A stretch of DNA of 64,000 nucleotides from Bacillota bacterium (GCA_023426245.1 JAFABB010000017.1:124001-188000); one strand, 5' to 3'. Numbered from the stretch's first letter, positions 17,981-27,443 are shown. The notes: generated by a model not told the origin, from the sequence alone. Translations and numbers: made by a program.

Positions 17981-19333
17981 CTAACAATTAAGAGCTTTTA
18001 AGCATTGAATCATATAATCCAACATATCCCTAGTCATCCCCGGATACACTCCAATCCAAAAAGTCTGGTTCATGATTCGATCCGTATTTTTCAAATCCCC
18101 AACTACCCGGAATCCTTGATTGAAATTTCTCATTTCATCAAAGCACGGATGTTTCGTCAAATTTCCCGCAAATAGCATCCGGGTTTGAATACCGTTGTTT
18201 TCCAAATGTTTTACAATCTGTTCTCTAGAAAAACCGGCATCCTCTTTTACAGTCAACAAAAATCCAAACCAGCTCGGATCAGAATTTGCAGTGGGTTCAG
18301 GTAAAATAAATTTTTGTTCCAACCAAGCTAAACTTTCCCGCAAATGTTCCCAATTCCGTTTTCTAGCTTCAATAAAGTCAGGCAGCTTTTCCAATTGGGC
18401 ACAACCCACCGCAGCCTGCATATCGGTTACCTTCAAGTTATACCCAAAATGAGAGTATACGTACTTATGATCATAGCCATAAGGCAACTCCCCAAATTGC
18501 TGAGTAAACCGGTGTTGACAAGTGTTATCGTGGCCGGATGGGCACCAGCAATCCCGGCCCCAGTCCCGGAAAGATTCCACAATTCTCTTCAGCTCCATAT
18601 TATTGGTATAAACGGCGCCGCCTTCCCCCATGGTCATGTGGTGCGGAGGATAAAAGCTGGAAGTGCCGATATCACCGATCGTTCCAGTGTATCTCCACTG
18701 GCCGTTATAAAAATAACGAGATCCTAAGGCATCGCAATTATCTTCAATCAACCAAAGATGATGGTTATCACAAAAATCCTTAACATAATGCAAATCAAAA
18801 GGATTACCCAGCGTGTGAGCAACCATGACCGCTTTAGTCTTCCCAGAAAGAGCCTCTTCCAACTTTGAACAATCCATGTTGTAGCTGGGAATCGTCACAT
18901 CCACAAATACCGGGATAGCTCCATATTGGATAATCGGGGCGACTGTGGTCGGAAATCCAGCCGCGACGGTGATAACCTCATCACCTTTTTTGATCCGGCG
19001 ATCACCTAATTTAGGTGAGGTTAAAGCCATAAATGCCAACAAGTTTGCGGATGAACCGGAATTGGTTAACGAACAATACTTAACTCCCAAAAAGCGGGCA
19101 AACGCTTCCTCGAAGCGGGCGGCATACTTGCCTGTCGTCAACCAAAAATCAAGCCCCGCATCGATTAAATTGATCAATTCCTTTTCATCAAAAACCCGGC
19201 CGGCATAAGATATCCTCTCGCCGGTCTTGAATACTTGATTATCTCTATTATGTTTGGCATTATAAAATTCAACAACCGCCTCAAAAACTTTTTGTTTCAA
19301 AACCGCTTCGCTTTCGGAAGTTAATTTATTCAT
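17981..19333 (-). CDS. rfbH: CDP-4-keto-6-deoxy-D-glucose 3-dehydratase
   Basis: A PMP-dependent dehydratase of about 450 residues that removes the C3 hydroxyl in CDP-3,6-dideoxyhexose synthesis. It has the aspartate aminotransferase fold. The usual Schiff-base lysine is replaced by histidine in SFYPPHHMTMGEGG, the hallmark of RfbH/E1. It also shows NSGSSANLLA and EDNCDALGS. E1 enzymes need a [2Fe-2S] reductase partner (RfbI/AscD), which is not in the window. Start choice is uncertain between ATG 19333, ATG 19345 and TTG 19363; only the first has AAAGG at a possible distance. rfbG lies upstream after a 287-bp gap in which I see nothing. Confidence 0.92.
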   Translation of the reverse strand: MNKLTSESEAVLKQKVFEAVVEFYNAKHNRDNQVFKTGERISYAGRVFDEKELINLIDAGLDFWLTTGKYAARFEEAFARFLGVKYCSLTNSGSSANLLAFMALTSPKLGDRRIKKGDEVITVAAGFPTTVAPIIQYGAIPVFVDVTIPSYNMDCSKLEEALSGKTKAVMVAHTLGNPFDLHYVKDFCDNHHLWLIEDNCDALGSRYFYNGQWRYTGTIGDIGTSSFYPPHHMTMGEGGAVYTNNMELKRIVESFRDWGRDCWCPSGHDNTCQHRFTQQFGELPYGYDHKYVYSHFGYNLKVTDMQAAVGCAQLEKLPDFIEARKRNWEHLRESLAWLEQKFILPEPTANSDPSWFGFLLTVKEDAGFSREQIVKHLENNGIQTRMLFAGNLTKHPCFDEMRNFNQGFRVVGDLKNTDRIMNQTFWIGVYPGMTRDMLDYMIQCLKALNC

Positions 19334-19620
19334 TTTTACGGCCATACCTTTCGCTACGCTCAAGACACAAAATTGAATGAACCAACTGCCTTTGAGCTTT
19401 TTTGTTTTTAAACTAAAGTGTTAGATCGCAGATATGTTATTACAATTTTTATGGATGTTAATCATTACCAGTTGCCGTAATCTAAGAAAAAGCGAACCTT
19501 ACAATGCTGGATAAATAAAAAGGCTGAGTCAATTCACAAAAACCGTAAACTTATGGTTGATCAAGCTATTCCTACTGTTCAAGACATAGTTACTCTGTAT
19601 TGGCTGCTAGTTAACAGTCT

Positions 19621-20784
19621 TTAAATAGAACTATTTCTTTTTAGCAACCAGCTACTAGTGGTCTGCTTATTGTTATACTCTTTTTCATTCTGTACTTTTT
19701 CATAGACGGTTTCAGACATACCTTCGGAATATTCTTTTATTTGTTTCAGGCAAATCGTCTGTATATCTTTCCCTTCTTGATAAGCCTTCGTCCACTCGAT
19801 GATTTTAATGATTGCAGTCTCCAAATTCCATTTCGGGTACAAGCTAAGTCTGGTTCTGGCTTTGGAACAATCCAATTTCAAATAATTGGCCTCATGGGGA
19901 TGTTCACCCTGATCAATTTCATAGGAAGAATTACCCCACTGTTCACACATCTTTTTAACAATCCATTCCACTGGCTTGGTATCTTGGTCATCCGGTCCGA
20001 AGTTCCAACCTTCCGCATAAGCAGGACCATCTGTATAAAGCCTTTCAGCTAGTAGTAGATACCCATGTAAGGGTTCCAAAACATGTTGCCAAGGCCTTAT
20101 CGCATGAGGATTTCGAATCCGGATTTTTTCTCCGTTCAAAAGGGCCTTGATAGAATCCGGTATCAGCCGGTCACCGGCCCAATCTCCCCCACCGATAACA
20201 TTACCCGCTCTAGCTGAGGCAAGTCCTACTCCATGAATTTGATAATCTTTCGAATTAAAAAATGAAGAACGGTACGACGCGGTTATCAACTCCGAACACG
20301 CCTTACTATTGGAATAAGGGTCATAACCGCCCATGGGCTCGTTTTCGCGATAACCCCAAACCCATTCTTTATTTTCATAACATTTATCGGTTGTGACATT
20401 AACAACGGCCTTGACAGTCGGACAAAACCGGATGGCTTCCAAGAGATTGACCGTACCCATCACATTAATCATATAAGTTTCGACCGGATTTTTATAAGAC
20501 TCGCGGACGAGCGGCTGCGCGGCCATATGAATGACAATTTCCGGCTTCACGTTAAGAAGTACTTGTTTTAAACGTTCTCCATCTCTAATATCAGCAATAA
20601 CAGAGGAAACTTTCTCCCCCAATCGGCACAAATCAAACAAACTTGGATTTGTTGGCGGATTGAGCGCATATCCGGTTACCTTCGCGCCAAGGGAACTTAA
20701 CCACAAACTCAGCCAGGAACCTTTAAAACCGGTATGACCGGTAATAAAAACTTTTTTACCTTGCCAAAATTTAGCATCTACCAT
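19621..20784 (-). CDS. rfbG: CDP-glucose 4,6-dehydratase
   Basis: Converts CDP-glucose to CDP-4-keto-6-deoxyglucose using bound NAD. The 387-residue protein begins near FWQGKKVFITGHTGFKGSWL, the family signature, then has VNVTTDKCYEN, YDPYSNSKAC (catalytic YxxxK) and AGNVIGGGDWA. The ATG at 20784 overlaps the rfbF stop in ATGGTAG, so the two genes are translationally coupled. A longer open frame starts inside rfbF and is unlikely. With rfbF and rfbH it makes CDP-4-keto-3,6-dideoxyglucose, the precursor of abequose, paratose, tyvelose, ascarylose and yersiniose. Confidence 0.94.
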   Translation of the reverse strand: MVDAKFWQGKKVFITGHTGFKGSWLSLWLSSLGAKVTGYALNPPTNPSLFDLCRLGEKVSSVIADIRDGERLKQVLLNVKPEIVIHMAAQPLVRESYKNPVETYMINVMGTVNLLEAIRFCPTVKAVVNVTTDKCYENKEWVWGYRENEPMGGYDPYSNSKACSELITASYRSSFFNSKDYQIHGVGLASARAGNVIGGGDWAGDRLIPDSIKALLNGEKIRIRNPHAIRPWQHVLEPLHGYLLLAERLYTDGPAYAEGWNFGPDDQDTKPVEWIVKKMCEQWGNSSYEIDQGEHPHEANYLKLDCSKARTRLSLYPKWNLETAIIKIIEWTKAYQEGKDIQTICLKQIKEYSEGMSETVYEKVQNEKEYNNKQTTSSWLLKRNSSI

Positions 20785-21548
20785 AACTTCCACGGTGCTT
20801 TCCCTGTTTGCCACAACTCTTCCAATAAGTTTTTATCGCGCAAGGTATCCATGGGTTGCCAAAAACCAGGGTGTTTGTAAGTTATTAGCTCTCCCTCTTG
20901 AGCGATTCTTTCGAGTGGGGCTCTTTCCAATATCGTTTTATCATTTTCAAGATAATTAAAAATTCCAGGTTCCATTACAAAAAAGCCAACATTTACCCAC
21001 AAACTGTCACCTTTCGGCTTTTCCTGAAAACTGGTAACTTGATTGCCATCAAGAGCTAAAGCACCAAATCGTCCGCTAGGTTGAGTGGAGGTCACCGTAA
21101 CCAACTTGCCATGAGATTTATGAAAAGCCACTAATTTATTAATATCGATATCTGCTACACCGTCTCCATAGGTCAACATAAACGGTTCATTTTGGATATA
21201 AGGCTGAACTCTTTTTACCCGCCCACCGGTCATCGTGTCACGTCCAGTATTTACCAAGGTGACTTTCCAAGGCTCTGCAAAATGATGATGAATAATTTGC
21301 GCATTGGAGTCTGTAAAATCAAAAGTTACATCCGCTTCATGTAAAAAATAATGGGCAAAATATTCTTTGATACAATACCCCTTATAACCCAAACAAATAA
21401 TAAAATCGTTAAAACCATAATTAGAATATATTTTCATGATATGCCACAAAATCGGCTTTTCTCCGATCTCGATCATCGGTTTCGGTTTTAAATGCGATTC
21501 TTCACTAATCCGTGTGCCATAGCCACCGGCTAAAATTACAACCTTCAA
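20778..21548 (-). CDS. rfbF: Glucose-1-phosphate cytidylyltransferase
   Basis: Makes CDP-glucose from glucose-1-phosphate and CTP, the entry to CDP-dideoxysugars. The 256-residue protein has MKVVILAGGYGTRISEES, KPMIEIGEKPILWHIMKIYS, a LTYGDGVADI metal site and QEKPKGDSLWVNVGFFV, all typical of RfbF. AGGAGGGAG lies upstream of the ATG. It overlaps rfbG by 7 bp. Confidence 0.95.
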   Translation of the reverse strand: MKVVILAGGYGTRISEESHLKPKPMIEIGEKPILWHIMKIYSNYGFNDFIICLGYKGYCIKEYFAHYFLHEADVTFDFTDSNAQIIHHHFAEPWKVTLVNTGRDTMTGGRVKRVQPYIQNEPFMLTYGDGVADIDINKLVAFHKSHGKLVTVTSTQPSGRFGALALDGNQVTSFQEKPKGDSLWVNVGFFVMEPGIFNYLENDKTILERAPLERIAQEGELITYKHPGFWQPMDTLRDKNLLEELWQTGKAPWKLW

Positions 21549-21604
21549 ATCGGCTCCCTCCTAGTTTCTAGTAGTCTCTAAAAAACAAATTCTGTTTTAT
21601 TATA

Positions 21605-22240
21605 TTAAACATTTGTAATTTCTTCAAGTTGCTGCAACGCTTTATCAATATTATCAAAATCGACATTTTCCAATAATTCAATCGGTAAATCCCACCACTT
21701 AAGTTTTAATAACTTTTGAATTATTTCATCAGAAAATCTATATCGAATGAGTTTGGCTGGATTGCCGGCAACAATGGCATAAGCAGGTATATCTTTTGTG
21801 ACTATAGAACCAGCCCCAATTACTGCACCATCTCCGATTACTATACCGCATTTAACTATTACTCCACTTCCCAGCCAGACATCATTACCAATAATAGTCT
21901 TTTGGTCTCCATGAAAATTTAAAGGTGTAATTGGAGTTTTAAATAAATCTTGTTTATATTGAAAAGGGTGCGTTGATAGCCAATTAAGGGGATGTGTTGA
22001 AGCACCGATATGTACATTGCTGGCAATAGAACAAAAACGTCCAATTTCAGCGTTTTCAATTTGACCAGTTCCCATATAAGTATATCTGCCAATCTTTACA
22101 TTACCTAAAATGAGATTACAATGAATTCTGACTGGTGGTTCAAAAATCGTTTCTCGACTTATTATTGTATTACGTGAGATATCGATGCCCTGTTTCTTTA
22201 ACCGCTTACGCTTATTACGTTTTTTTAACTCTCGGAACAT
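21605..22240 (-). CDS. Left-handed beta-helix acyltransferase (CatB-like O-acetyltransferase)
   Basis: A 211-residue trimeric hexapeptide-repeat acetyltransferase of the xenobiotic/CatB type. Isoleucine-patch repeats run from about residue 45 to 170 (IGRYTYMG, IGRFCSIASNVHIG, IIGNDVWLGSGVIV, IGDGAVIGAGSIVTKDI), and PAYAIVAGNPAKLIRYRF is the usual end. The catalytic His lies in GASTHPLNWL. It probably O-acetylates a sugar of the polysaccharide using acetyl-CoA. The ATG at 22240 with AAGGGTGATCG is preferred over a TTG at 22291. The first 25 residues are highly basic. Confidence 0.88.
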   Translation of the reverse strand: MFRELKKRNKRKRLKKQGIDISRNTIISRETIFEPPVRIHCNLILGNVKIGRYTYMGTGQIENAEIGRFCSIASNVHIGASTHPLNWLSTHPFQYKQDLFKTPITPLNFHGDQKTIIGNDVWLGSGVIVKCGIVIGDGAVIGAGSIVTKDIPAYAIVAGNPAKLIRYRFSDEIIQKLLKLKWWDLPIELLENVDFDNIDKALQQLEEITNV

Positions 22241-22308
22241 TCGATCACCCTTTGTTTGATTTTTCAGCGAAGTGAAAATTCCCAACTCCAATTAACGGCC
22301 TTCTCCAA

Positions 22309-24189
22309 TTACTTTAACACTTTTCTTTCTTTAACATTACCTGTATACCGGGCTTCAACAGTAAAAAAATCAGTAATGTTTGCTGATACCATGTTTTCAA
22401 CAAGAAAAACATTATAAAAAATATTTTTTATTAGATCTGTACTGTATAACTCAGTCGATAAGTTATTGCCAAGTAATTCGATTGAGTCCTTAAAAAAATC
22501 ATTTACTCCATTGAATATTTCTTGAAGTTGCTCAATTTTGGATTGTTCGATTGTTTGATTAATAAATATCGGTTTTACCTTATTATCTATTTCTTCAAAA
22601 TGAGAAAGTTGGCCATGGGGAGCAACTAAAAAAGCTTCAAATAACAGCCAATGCCCATTAGAGGTTTGTTGCCCAAAACTAGAAGATGCATTGCAACCAA
22701 TTTTCTTAGGCTTAATATTATTTGATAAAATAAAATAATATCCATCAACTTTTTTATTGATCAACTTCGAAAGATAATATTGTGCAGTACCACTATAACC
22801 CAAATCGATAACCGCAATATTTTTTTGTTGATATTTTTCATCGATTGACTCAATATACTTAAGATAGCTCACTTTTTCCTGTTTTGCTTTTGTCAATATT
22901 GTTTCTATATAAGGTTCTAATAAAGAATTAACAAAATCTATATCCTTAGGTAATTTAATATGCGGATCATTTGAATTAGAAGATATTTTTATTCCAAACC
23001 GGCTTTCAAGCAGTAAACTAAATTGTCCTTTAAAATTGGCTTCAAGAATTTCCTTTATATCGCGGAGATTTTGAATATTCGCGACACTAGTAGCTCTTCT
23101 AGATATATAAAAATAGTGTGTGTCCATCCTTTTGAAAGAACTATTATCAGTTAATTCATTAAACTGCTCATACATTTTTTTCAAAAAATAACCTTCACGT
23201 GATGAAAATAGTAAAATATCTATATTATTATTTTTTAACTGTTCATTAAGCCAAATAAAAAAATACAAAAAAGCAGGCCCATATATTGTATATCCAAAAT
23301 CACGCAAAGTGCTCATTGAAATTTCGGGCCCATTACTATTAAATATAAATGGAGAATTACAAAATGATTTATTTACAAGAAGCCCCAGTATACATGAATC
23401 TCCAATTTTTAAATCTTGGAGATTTAGATACTTAAAAAAGTCCGTTAAACCAAACATTTTTTTGCTATCCATAAAATATAAACTTTGTTTTGATTCTTTT
23501 GCTACATTTTTGATATCCGAATGTTCATTATCTCCTATATGAATTGTTAAATAACTTCCATATTCGGCAAAAAATTTTTTCCACATGCTGCTATTATCTT
23601 TACGACATCCAATCTCACAAGAAACCCATATATCATAATAACCATGATAACCACATTTATTTAAGATATTTTTAATAATATCCTTTGGCAGATACATATC
23701 ACTGAGCAAAATAATTTTCTTACCAGCTAAAACAAGTTCATTAAAAATAGTTAGAACATCTTCTCGGGGAATACATATTTTATACTCAGTCTCAACTTCC
23801 AAATTTTTTATTTTTTCAACTTGAACCAGAGATAAATTACTTATTTTAGCAAGAGCTTCATATATATCATGAATATTAACCAAATTTCCTTTTTGAGATA
23901 CTGCCTGTTTCTCAGCTTGTTTTCTTAAATTGAAAAAATCCAAGTTTAGTGCTGTTTCATTTTTAAGTTTATAATCTATTATTTTAAATAAATCATCTGG
24001 TTTATAAATTTTTCTTGTTATTAATGTATCAAAAATATCAAATGTAATAATATCATATGACAATAATTGCTCTTTTACAGAATTCTGACTTAAAGATAAA
24101 TAGTTGCGAAGTTTCCTATTTTGGGGCAATAGCATTTTTAAATTGTTTAACATTAATTTAGTAAGTTTATGTTTCTTTTTTAATTTCAT
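22309..24189 (-). CDS. HAD-superfamily protein with large C-terminal domain
   Basis: A 626-residue cytoplasmic protein. Residues ~45-245 form a HAD hydrolase-like domain: DIITFDIFDTLITR (motif I, nucleophile Asp), LLSDMYLP (motif II), CRKDNSSMW and IGDNEHSD (motif IV). The remaining ~370 residues contain LLFSSREGYFLKKMYEQF, FYISRRATS and IAVIDLGYSGTAQYYL, a conserved architecture found in glycan loci but of unknown activity. A clear GGAGG precedes the ATG. It is the first long gene after the promoter at 24828-24857. Sugar-phosphate phosphatase or a phosphotransferase role is possible; nothing here decides it. Confidence 0.8.
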   Translation of the reverse strand: MKLKKKHKLTKLMLNNLKMLLPQNRKLRNYLSLSQNSVKEQLLSYDIITFDIFDTLITRKIYKPDDLFKIIDYKLKNETALNLDFFNLRKQAEKQAVSQKGNLVNIHDIYEALAKISNLSLVQVEKIKNLEVETEYKICIPREDVLTIFNELVLAGKKIILLSDMYLPKDIIKNILNKCGYHGYYDIWVSCEIGCRKDNSSMWKKFFAEYGSYLTIHIGDNEHSDIKNVAKESKQSLYFMDSKKMFGLTDFFKYLNLQDLKIGDSCILGLLVNKSFCNSPFIFNSNGPEISMSTLRDFGYTIYGPAFLYFFIWLNEQLKNNNIDILLFSSREGYFLKKMYEQFNELTDNSSFKRMDTHYFYISRRATSVANIQNLRDIKEILEANFKGQFSLLLESRFGIKISSNSNDPHIKLPKDIDFVNSLLEPYIETILTKAKQEKVSYLKYIESIDEKYQQKNIAVIDLGYSGTAQYYLSKLINKKVDGYYFILSNNIKPKKIGCNASSSFGQQTSNGHWLLFEAFLVAPHGQLSHFEEIDNKVKPIFINQTIEQSKIEQLQEIFNGVNDFFKDSIELLGNNLSTELYSTDLIKNIFYNVFLVENMVSANITDFFTVEARYTGNVKERKVLK

Positions 24190-24827
24190 GTATCCTCCAA
24201 CTTGGTTTCAACTGTATCAAAGCAATAAAACCAATCTTTACCCAAAAAAAGCACAACCTACCGTTTTTTTAATCTTTACGGTTATGCATGGCGACATTTT
24301 CTTTCCCTTTTAAGTTCGGCCACCGTCACCAAAATGCATGCTTTCGTTTATATGATTTATTAATAAGCATACCAACATTTGTTTTTACCCGCTATATTCT
24401 TTTGACTTGGCAACAACGTTATAATACCAAACGAACTTTAGGCTGATTGTTTATGCATCTGCCGATGAATTTGACGAACTCGATTAGGCTGTTGCTTTAA
24501 AACTCTATGGGATTTGTGCGGATATTTCAGCCGGTGCCAGCCAAAAAATCCGAAATTCATTAATTGTCACCTTCGTAATTGGTTTACAGTTTTACCTAAC
24601 TATATCAAGTGTTATCTACCCAATTTCACCTGTGAAAGTTAAGTATTAACTCTGATTGTTTAAATAAAATGGTTTCATAAAGTCAATCTAAACATTCTGC
24701 AATTTCAACTTTGTTATCAAGTAACTATGATAACACTTAAAATTATTTAAAATTATCCATTATTTTCTTCATTATCAGATGTTCGTTATTTATAAGTTAA
24801 ATTCCTGCTGCATTATTATTTATCTTA
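24190..24827 (-). promoter_or_regulatory. Long 5' leader of the polysaccharide operon
   Basis: About 640 nt between the predicted promoter and the first long gene. It holds the 40-codon ORF at 24438-24560 and otherwise AT-rich sequence. I found no clear riboswitch, ops/JUMPStart element or strong terminator. Weak hairpins exist near 24245-24290 (ACCGT ... ACGGT). Long leaders before polysaccharide operons often carry antitermination signals; that role is inferred only. Confidence 0.4.
24438..24560 (-). CDS. Possible 40-residue basic leader ORF
   Basis: A short ORF in the leader of the polysaccharide operon. It begins MNFGFFGWHRLKYPHK and ends QMHKQSA, is rich in His, Arg, Lys and Gln, and has no hydrophobic segment. 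The ribosome binding site AAGGTGA lies six bases before the ATG. Its base composition is less AT-rich than the surrounding leader. It lies between the consensus promoter and the first long gene, so it could be a leader peptide, an independent small protein, or the relic of a longer gene. I recognise no family. Confidence 0.35.
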   Translation of the reverse strand: MNFGFFGWHRLKYPHKSHRVLKQQPNRVRQIHRQMHKQSA

Positions 24828-24857
24828 ATTATAGCAAAGGTTTTCCAAACATGTCAA
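24828..24857 (-). promoter_or_regulatory. Consensus sigma-A promoter of the polysaccharide operon
   Basis: On the minus strand TTGACA (24852-24857) and TATAAT (24828-24833) are separated by 18 bases. Both hexamers are perfect matches to the vegetative consensus. Transcription would run into the ~24-kb minus-strand locus. The rest of the gap up to 25291 is AT-rich with no gene that I can support. Confidence 0.75.
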
Positions 24858-25291
24858 AATAAAAATACCGCCAACATAATGCTTTATCATTTCACTAAAA
24901 TGATTAAAAGTGTCCAATTATTAGTTACTGATTGAAACATATCATTTATAAAATTTGGCCACATTCTTAGAAAAGATTGATACAAATAATTGTTCGCCAA
25001 GCCGAAATATTAATTTCCCAAAGAGAACATCGAACATATAAAAAGGTTTGTATGAAACTTAACACTTGTCAACATCTTAACTGATTTGATGGTTTACCAA
25101 ACTATTTCAAGGATTATTTGCCGAATTTATCCCGCCAAAGTTGAATTTTTTGCTTTTTATGGAAACACATTTTTATTTGGCAGGAGTTATCTCAATTACG
25201 TAGAACAAAATACGGAGTTAACTTCTTCTCTTCCTCTTTCTTAAAAAGAGCGAAATATAAAAATTAAGGTAAAATTATATCTGGAGGAAAA

Positions 25292-26224
25292 ATGCAGGCT
25301 TCAAACCCGGTTTTAAGTGTTATCATCGTAACTTGGAACAACGAAAAAATTATCGCGGAATGTCTTGAGTGGCTGTATAAAGCCATAAAAACTGTTTCCT
25401 TTGAAACGATTATTGTCGATAACTATTCATCCGATGAAACGTGCAAGATCATTGAAGAAAAATACCCTGCGGTTCGTTTGGTCCGTTCCCAAGATAATCT
25501 GGGTTTTGCCAAGGGAAACAATTTGGGTTTCACCTTTGCCACCGGCAAATATACCATGTTGCTTAATCCGGATGCATTTTTAAACTATGGCAGTCCGGAA
25601 ATTTTAATATCTTATATGGAGAATAATCCCGAGGCCCAAGTGATCGGCGCGGATCTCAGGAATGCAGACGGATCAAGACAATCGAAACTGAAATACAGCA
25701 CTCTTTCAGGCGCCCGTCTGGTAAACCTTTTTGGGTTTTTGAAGCCTTTTTTTTATAAAGCTCCTCTTCCGAAAACGAATGATATGAATCTCGATTTATA
25801 TAAAGTGCACATTATTGTCGGGGCGTTTATGTTGATTCGCAGTTCGCTTATCAAAGAAATCGGCCTTTTTGACGAACAGTTCTTTGCCTACTTCGAAGAA
25901 GCCGATTTTTGCCATCGTGCCCGTCAACACGGAGTCGAGATTTTATATGCCAAAAACTTTTTAGTAACTCATCTGCGCGGCGCAAGTTTTAAACAGCTGA
26001 GTGACCGTGGCTTGAGAATATTTAGCAAAAGTAAAGGGCTTTTTATCAAAAAGCACTATGGGAGAGGCGCCCTATTCCTAAAAGTCATGCGCTACAGAAA
26101 TAAATTTTATCTTTACAAGTTCCTTTCCTTGGTTATTCCTACCCAACAGATTAAACAAAACCAAAAAAAATACCAGCTTTGGTTTCAGAGCTTAAAAGAA
26201 GTATTGGCTGACACCTCCGGATGA
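25292..26224 (+). CDS. Family 2 glycosyltransferase (rhamnosyltransferase-like)
   Basis: A 310-residue GT2 enzyme, the only plus-strand gene in the first 39 kb. Motifs are LSVIIVTWNNEKIIAECL, IIVDNYSSDET, LGFAKGNNLG, MLLNPDAFL (the DxD position) and GLFDEQFFAYFEEADFCHRA, as in WbbL-type rhamnosyltransferases. A C-terminal basic stretch may touch the membrane. GGAGG precedes the ATG. dTDP-rhamnose made by the rfbA-D genes is a plausible donor, by inference. Confidence 0.9.
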   Translation: MQASNPVLSVIIVTWNNEKIIAECLEWLYKAIKTVSFETIIVDNYSSDETCKIIEEKYPAVRLVRSQDNLGFAKGNNLGFTFATGKYTMLLNPDAFLNYGSPEILISYMENNPEAQVIGADLRNADGSRQSKLKYSTLSGARLVNLFGFLKPFFYKAPLPKTNDMNLDLYKVHIIVGAFMLIRSSLIKEIGLFDEQFFAYFEEADFCHRARQHGVEILYAKNFLVTHLRGASFKQLSDRGLRIFSKSKGLFIKKHYGRGALFLKVMRYRNKFYLYKFLSLVIPTQQIKQNQKKYQLWFQSLKEVLADTSG

Positions 26225-26329
26225 CGCTATCGGTTCTCAGCCAAAAACCACGGTCTCGCCCCGATAACCATCTTAGTTCGCAACCACCGGTTTCCAAAAT
26301 CTTTTTCTAGGCATCAAAACTGAAGAAAA

Positions 26330-26388
26330 AAAGATACCCCCGTTTTAATGATTGATAAAAATCAATCCTTCTTAAGGGGATATCCTTT
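26330..26388. terminator. Hairpin between convergent genes
   Basis: The outer arms AGATACCCC and GGGGATATCCTTT pair imperfectly. An inner perfect hairpin ATTGAT-AAAA-ATCAAT lies at 26351-26366. It sits in the 237-bp gap between two convergent glycosyltransferase genes, where a bidirectional terminator would be expected. A long U-run is missing. Confidence 0.45.
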
Positions 26389-26461
26389 AAATCATAAATG
26401 GTATAACCTAAAAATTATGGATCCATTGAAGAACATCTTTTGGTTCTCTCGAATTTTAACT

Positions 26462-27394
26462 TTAAATCTCCTTTTTTTCCAGTAGAGAATGGATCTTTTC
26501 CTTGGGATAACTATCTTCACAAATAATATCGTATTTTTTTAGTACTTCGATATCCTCTTTATGAAATAAAACGTTCCGCTGAAATTCTTCTTTTAATAGG
26601 CCGGAATTATAGATTTTCACCCAACGCTTGTAATGTACGCCCATTCTTATGTCCTGCCCGGATTCCAGAAGCATTTTACGGTTTTTAACATTTCTTTCAA
26701 ATTGTTCATAACTTCGAATTGGATAATGGTAAACATTAATGGCTTCAAATTGAGGATCTTTATCGGATTTGCCAAAGAGGCCCCGTAAGTTTCTGATATG
26801 AACGGCCGAATGATTGCCGCCGGCGATCTGGAATAAGCCATGGGGATTCACAATGACTTTTGGGGAAATTTTCCCCAGCATAATGGAAACTTTTTCTTCT
26901 TTCAATTGAGCATCTTTTCGATAAAAAATGGGATTTTTCACTTTATAAATTGAATCGAAATGATGACTTTGAATCTCCTCCGTTAAACCCATATTATATC
27001 TGTGACAAATTAACACGTTCCCCTTAAAAGCAAGGAGCTCTTTAATACTTTGGTTACCGGTAGGAAGCCAAAATTCATCGGCATCGTTGCTGATTACCCA
27101 GTCGGCGCCGAGTTTTTTCTTGGCAATGCCGGCCAGCCCGGTCATCCATTTTTTTTGTCTAAATAACCCTTTTTCTTCAATAATAATCATTTCAGTGTCT
27201 TTTTGAAGCTTTTCGAGAATTTCCCTGGTGCCGTCGGTCGAATTATTGTCCATAACGATAAAAGCGTCTACCCCTAAGGCTTTATGAACTCTGATATTGC
27301 TTTCAATAATATCGGCTTCATTTTTCGCAAGGATTGTCATGACTATCCTATTTTTAAATCGATGGGTTGCGTATTCATAAAGCTGCTTTATCAA
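26462..27394 (-). CDS. Glycosyltransferase family 2 (Glyco_tranf_2_4 type)
   Basis: A 310-residue glycosyltransferase of the type that starts MTILAKNEADIIESNI. It has VMDNNSTDGTREIL, WVISNDADEFWLP (DxD-type metal site) and a late HRYNMG/GNHSAVHIR histidine-rich part. The start is TTG at 27394 with GGAGGG upstream. It ends the block lpxL-waaA-kpsS-like-radical SAM, so it may add a sugar to the Kdo-containing core. Substrate unknown. Confidence 0.85.
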   Translation of the reverse strand: MIKQLYEYATHRFKNRIVMTILAKNEADIIESNIRVHKALGVDAFIVMDNNSTDGTREILEKLQKDTEMIIIEEKGLFRQKKWMTGLAGIAKKKLGADWVISNDADEFWLPTGNQSIKELLAFKGNVLICHRYNMGLTEEIQSHHFDSIYKVKNPIFYRKDAQLKEEKVSIMLGKISPKVIVNPHGLFQIAGGNHSAVHIRNLRGLFGKSDKDPQFEAINVYHYPIRSYEQFERNVKNRKMLLESGQDIRMGVHYKRWVKIYNSGLLKEEFQRNVLFHKEDIEVLKKYDIICEDSYPKEKIHSLLEKKEI

Positions 27395-27443
27395 AATAAA
27401 CCCTCCATTTTATTGGCGATATTCGATCCGTCGTAGCACCTGC

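Noticed and set aside
17981..19333. Inactivated aminotransferase (active-site Lys missing)
   Set aside because: His at this position is the normal state of CDP-4-keto-6-deoxyglucose 3-dehydratases, so the gene is intact.
24561..25291. Insertion sequence remnant in the large gap
   Set aside because: No transposase-like translation or terminal repeats could be seen; only the promoter and AT-rich sequence are supported.
25747..25756. T homopolymer in the plus-strand glycosyltransferase as a phase switch
   Set aside because: Short A/T runs are common in this AT-rich DNA and this one is less out of place than the G10 tract.
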